Assembly: GCA_905236835.1 (NCBI GenBank)
Contig: CAJOQY010000069.1
Location: 1-8,139, forward strand
Direction: 5' to 3'
Origin: an uncultured Oscillibacter sp.
Lineage (GTDB): Bacteria > Bacillota > Clostridia > Oscillospirales > Oscillospiraceae
DNA: 8,139 nucleotides
Part shown: positions 6,501-8,139 of the stretch, piece by piece
Position numbering within the stretch: position 1 is the first letter of the stretch
Layout of the letters: every line of letters begins with the position of its first letter
Notes under the pieces: model-generated
The model's database searches: none
What the model was told of the DNA's origin: nothing
The model's input: only the letters and a program-made list of their open reading frames with translations
Program-made: the position numbers and the translations under genes

Positions 6501-6992
6501 TTAAAATTCCACGCGCAGGCGGACAAGGGCGATTTCCTGTCCGTCAAATTTTTCATCCGCGCCGCTGTCCGCGCTGATTGTGACGGCGCCCGTCAGATCA
6601 TCATACGCGCGCAGAACGCCGGGGAATTCTTTCCGACCGTCCCGCGCCTGATATAATTTCACCAGAACGGGGGAATTTAAAAACTTTTTAAAATCATCCG
6701 GACGTTTTAACGCCCGTTCCGCCCCGGCTGACCCGACTTCCAGCGTGTAACTCTCCTCAATCGGATCAGCCTCGTCCAATAAATCCGACAACACGCGCGA
6801 AACCGCCTCACAGTCCAGAATATCCACGCCGCCTTCTTTGTCCAGAAAAATTCTCAAATACCATGTCCCGGCTTCTTTGACGTATTCCGCGTCCCACAGT
6901 TCACAGCCCCGCTCGGCGATGACCGGCGCGGCCAGCCGCGCGGCCAGTTCCGCGATTTGTCCGGCCCGGTTTGGTTGACTCTTTTTTTTCAT
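6501..6992 (-). CDS. rimP: Ribosome maturation factor RimP
   Basis: RimP binds free 30S subunits and helps early assembly of the head region. The 163-residue product has the family layout: an N-terminal alpha/beta domain with CELWDAEYVKEAGTWYLRIF (30-49), the acidic DKEGGVDILDCEAVSR segment (51-66), LLDEADPIEESYTLEV (71-86), and a C-terminal SH3-like domain (about 105-163) ending in ALVRLRVEF. The usual EVSSPGxxRPL motif is EVGSAGAERAL here, so the normally conserved Pro residues are replaced. I chose the ATG at 6992 because the preceding 20 in-frame codons from an ATG at 7052 cover the leader hairpin and do not resemble RimP. The ribosome binding site GGAGAGG is 15 nt upstream, longer than ideal. 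It is the first gene of the operon. Confidence 0.93.
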   Translation of the reverse strand: MKKKSQPNRAGQIAELAARLAAPVIAERGCELWDAEYVKEAGTWYLRIFLDKEGGVDILDCEAVSRVLSDLLDEADPIEESYTLEVGSAGAERALKRPDDFKKFLNSPVLVKLYQARDGRKEFPGVLRAYDDLTGAVTISADSGADEKFDGQEIALVRLRVEF

Positions 6993-7007
6993 AATAATAT
7001 TTACTTT

Positions 7008-7014
7008 CCTCTCC
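7008..7014 (-). promoter_or_regulatory. Ribosome binding site of rimP, with long spacing
   Basis: On the minus strand GGAGAGG is 15 nt before the rimP ATG at 6992. That is longer than the usual 5-10 nt. The two codons just before the ATG are ATT ATT, and the first of these would be about 9 nt from the site, so a rare ATT start is a remote possibility. The site lies directly after the putative attenuator hairpin. Confidence 0.5.
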
Positions 7015-7020
7015 GAAACG

Positions 7021-7049
7021 AAAGAAAAGAGCGGACCCGCGGCCCACTC
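7021..7049 (-). terminator. Putative attenuator: GC-rich leader hairpin followed by a U-rich run
   Basis: Read on the minus strand, GAGTGGGCC (7049-7041) can pair with GGTCCGCTC (7037-7029) as a 9-bp stem including two G-U pairs, with a GCG loop. It is followed at once by TTTTCTTT (7028-7021) and then CGTTT. This is the form of an intrinsic terminator, placed between the promoter and the rimP ribosome binding site. In E. coli the equivalent operon is known to have leader terminators and NusA autoregulation. A similar control here is inference. The U run is interrupted by C, so read-through is expected. Confidence 0.55.
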
Positions 7050-7079
7050 CATTCATTCCACTTACTGCTTAACATATTC

Positions 7080-7108
7080 ATTATAACATCATTTTTTGTC
7101 AATAGCAA
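7080..7108 (-). promoter_or_regulatory. Probable sigma-70 type promoter of the rimP-nusA-infB operon
   Basis: On the minus strand a perfect TATAAT (7085-7080) has TTGCTA (7108-7103) 17 bp upstream, giving good spacing with a four-of-six -35 match. A perfect TTGACA (7102-7097) is also present but only 11 bp from TATAAT, too close to pair with it. At 17 bp from TTGACA lies GAATAT, a poor -10. Either promoter would begin transcription about 80-90 nt before the rimP ATG and leave the attenuator-like hairpin in the leader. Confidence 0.65.
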
Positions 7109-7151
7109 TAGTTTTTTTATATTTTTTATATTTTTATATTTTTTATATCTT

Positions 7152-7191
7152 AATTCCCCCTCCGGCGTTTCATGAGGCCGGAGAGGGAATT
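7152..7191. terminator. Long inverted repeat between the symporter gene and the rimP promoter, terminator-like
   Basis: Two 15-nt arms (7152-7166 and 7177-7191) pair with one mismatch around a 10-nt loop containing TCATGA. The core is CTCCGGC/GCCGGAG and the base is AATTCCC/GGGAATT. It lies 30 bp after the symporter stop codon, where a terminator for that gene is expected. The minus-strand flank after the stem is A-rich and not a U run, while the plus-strand flank is T-rich. It may therefore work in both directions or protect the mRNA 3' end. Confidence 0.65.
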
Positions 7192-7221
7192 TTAATAATT
7201 TTGAATATTTTATTAAATATT

Positions 7222-8139
7222 TTATCCGCGTTTGCGGGACGCCGCTTTCAACTCGTCCGGCGCCTGACGCCGCGCCTTGATGACAACCGCCGTCAAAGCG
7301 AATAACGCGATCGCGTTGGGCAGAACCATCAACTGGTCAAACATATCCTGCAATTCCCAGACAAGATCGATCCGTAAAATTGTCCCGGCGAATGTAAACA
7401 GAATCGCGATCAGCGTATAAATAATATTCGCCTTCTGGCCGAATAAATAAATCATATTAATTCGCCCGAATAAATTCCAGCTCAAAATCGTCGAGAAGGC
7501 GAAGAAGAACAGGCACACGGCCACGAACATCGCGCCGTAACGATCCCCGCAGACCGTACCGAATGCCATTTGAGATAAATTGCCGCTGTTAATCGTGGCT
7601 TTCAATCCGTCCGTGTAGCCGTTTTCCAGCGGACCGCCGGGGACGTAAAGCGTCGAGATAATCACAAACGCGTTGAGCGTCAATACAATAAAAGTATCAA
7701 TAAACACGCCCATCATGGCGACGACGCCTTGATCGTGCGGCTTTTCCACGTTGGCTTGGGCGTGCGCGTGGGGCGTGGAACCCATGCCGGCCTCATTGGA
7801 AAATAATCCGCGTTTCGCGCCCTGACTGATCGCGATTTTCAGCGCCGCGCCGAACCCGCCGCCAATAATCGCCTGCGGCTGGAACGCGTATTTGAAAATC
7901 ATGCCGATTGTCGCCGGAATATAACGGATCCGGATAATTAACACAATCAAGCCGCCCAGAAGGAAGAACGCCGCCATTAAAGGCACGATTTTTTCCACCA
8001 CGGACGCCAGTCTTTGAATGCCGCCCAGAAGTACCGCGGCGCATAACGCGGCGAGAATCAAGCCCATGATCCAGCGCGGAACGCCGAACGCCGTCTCAAA
8101 CGTATTACCTATCGAATTGGACTGCACCATCGCGCCGAA
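7222..8139 (-). CDS. Sodium:alanine/glycine symporter (AGCS family), C-terminal part
   Basis: The visible 305 residues plus stop are the C-terminal part of an inner-membrane Na+-coupled amino-acid importer of the alanine-or-glycine:cation symporter family (AlsT/DagA type). The frame runs open through the right edge (FGAMVQSNSIGN), so the N-terminal part and start lie outside the window. The diagnostic motif RGLFSNEAGMGSTPHAHAQ (110-128 of the visible part) is present, with GGGFGAALKIA before it. At least six hydrophobic membrane segments can be seen, for instance around visible residues 24-40, 50-70, 139-163, 203-223, 238-255 and 268-287. The basic tail after the last one is short. Exact substrate, alanine or glycine or another small amino acid, cannot be told from sequence. 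It is upstream of the operon on the same strand but separated from it by a terminator-like repeat and a promoter, so it is probably a separate unit. Confidence 0.93.
   Translation of the reverse strand, partial: FGAMVQSNSIGNTFETAFGVPRWIMGLILAALCAAVLLGGIQRLASVVEKIVPLMAAFFLLGGLIVLIIRIRYIPATIGMIFKYAFQPQAIIGGGFGAALKIAISQGAKRGLFSNEAGMGSTPHAHAQANVEKPHDQGVVAMMGVFIDTFIVLTLNAFVIISTLYVPGGPLENGYTDGLKATINSGNLSQMAFGTVCGDRYGAMFVAVCLFFFAFSTILSWNLFGRINMIYLFGQKANIIYTLIAILFTFAGTILRIDLVWELQDMFDQLMVLPNAIALFALTAVVIKARRQAPDELKAASRKRG

Noticed and set aside
6473..6556. Upstream in-frame starts of nusA that overlap rimP
   Set aside because: The ATG at 6472 has AAGGAG at 9 nt, while the upstream ones have poor sites, and the additional residues are not NusA-like.
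6993..7052. Twenty-codon N-terminal extension of rimP from an upstream ATG
   Set aside because: The extension covers the leader hairpin and ribosome binding site, and its residues do not resemble RimP.
7053..7221. Possible tRNA gene upstream of rimP, as metY is in E. coli
   Set aside because: The region is AT-rich with one long hairpin; no cloverleaf or T-loop sequence is visible.

Overview
The window holds a conserved translation/transcription operon, read entirely on the minus strand (right to left): rimP (ribosome maturation), nusA (transcription elongation/termination factor), rnpM/ylxR (RNA-binding protein), a YlxQ/L7Ae-type RNA-binding protein, infB (translation initiation factor IF-2), a small antibiotic-biosynthesis-monooxygenase (ABM) fold protein, and rbfA (30S maturation). 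Having both ylxR and ylxQ between nusA and infB is the arrangement of Firmicutes, Synergistota and related bacteria, not of Proteobacteria. I would place the organism in one of those groups, with an uncultured Synergistota-like or Clostridia-like lineage as a weak guess. Genes are moderately GC-rich while several spacers contain only A and T.

Layout from right to left. 8139-7222: 3' part of a sodium:amino-acid symporter (AGCS family), cut by the window edge. 7221-6993: a long inverted repeat (terminator-like), a promoter region, and a leader containing a GC-rich hairpin followed by a U-rich run, which looks like an attenuator. 6992-4057: rimP, nusA, rnpM, ylxQ. 4006-1211: infB, which starts at TTG and carries a long low-complexity linker with tandem peptide repeats. 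1210-1047: AT-only DNA flanking a 76-bp GC-rich element with several nested inverted repeats. 1046-714: the ABM protein. 670-233: rbfA. 232-134: AT-rich DNA. 133-1: the broken start of an IS607-family serine recombinase gene, in foreign-looking codon use, which continues past the left edge.

The core genes work together: RimP and RbfA mature the 30S subunit, IF-2 starts translation, NusA couples transcription to terminators and antiterminators, and YlxR and YlxQ bind structured RNA. The leader hairpin would fit autoregulation through NusA, but that is inference. The ABM gene is the accessory member without an obvious link to translation.

I do not see a clearly new multi-gene system. The best leads are the decayed IS607 recombinase directly after rbfA, the putative attenuator, the palindromic element between infB and the ABM gene, and the His/Asp/Lys tetrapeptide-repeat tail on the L7Ae-type protein.
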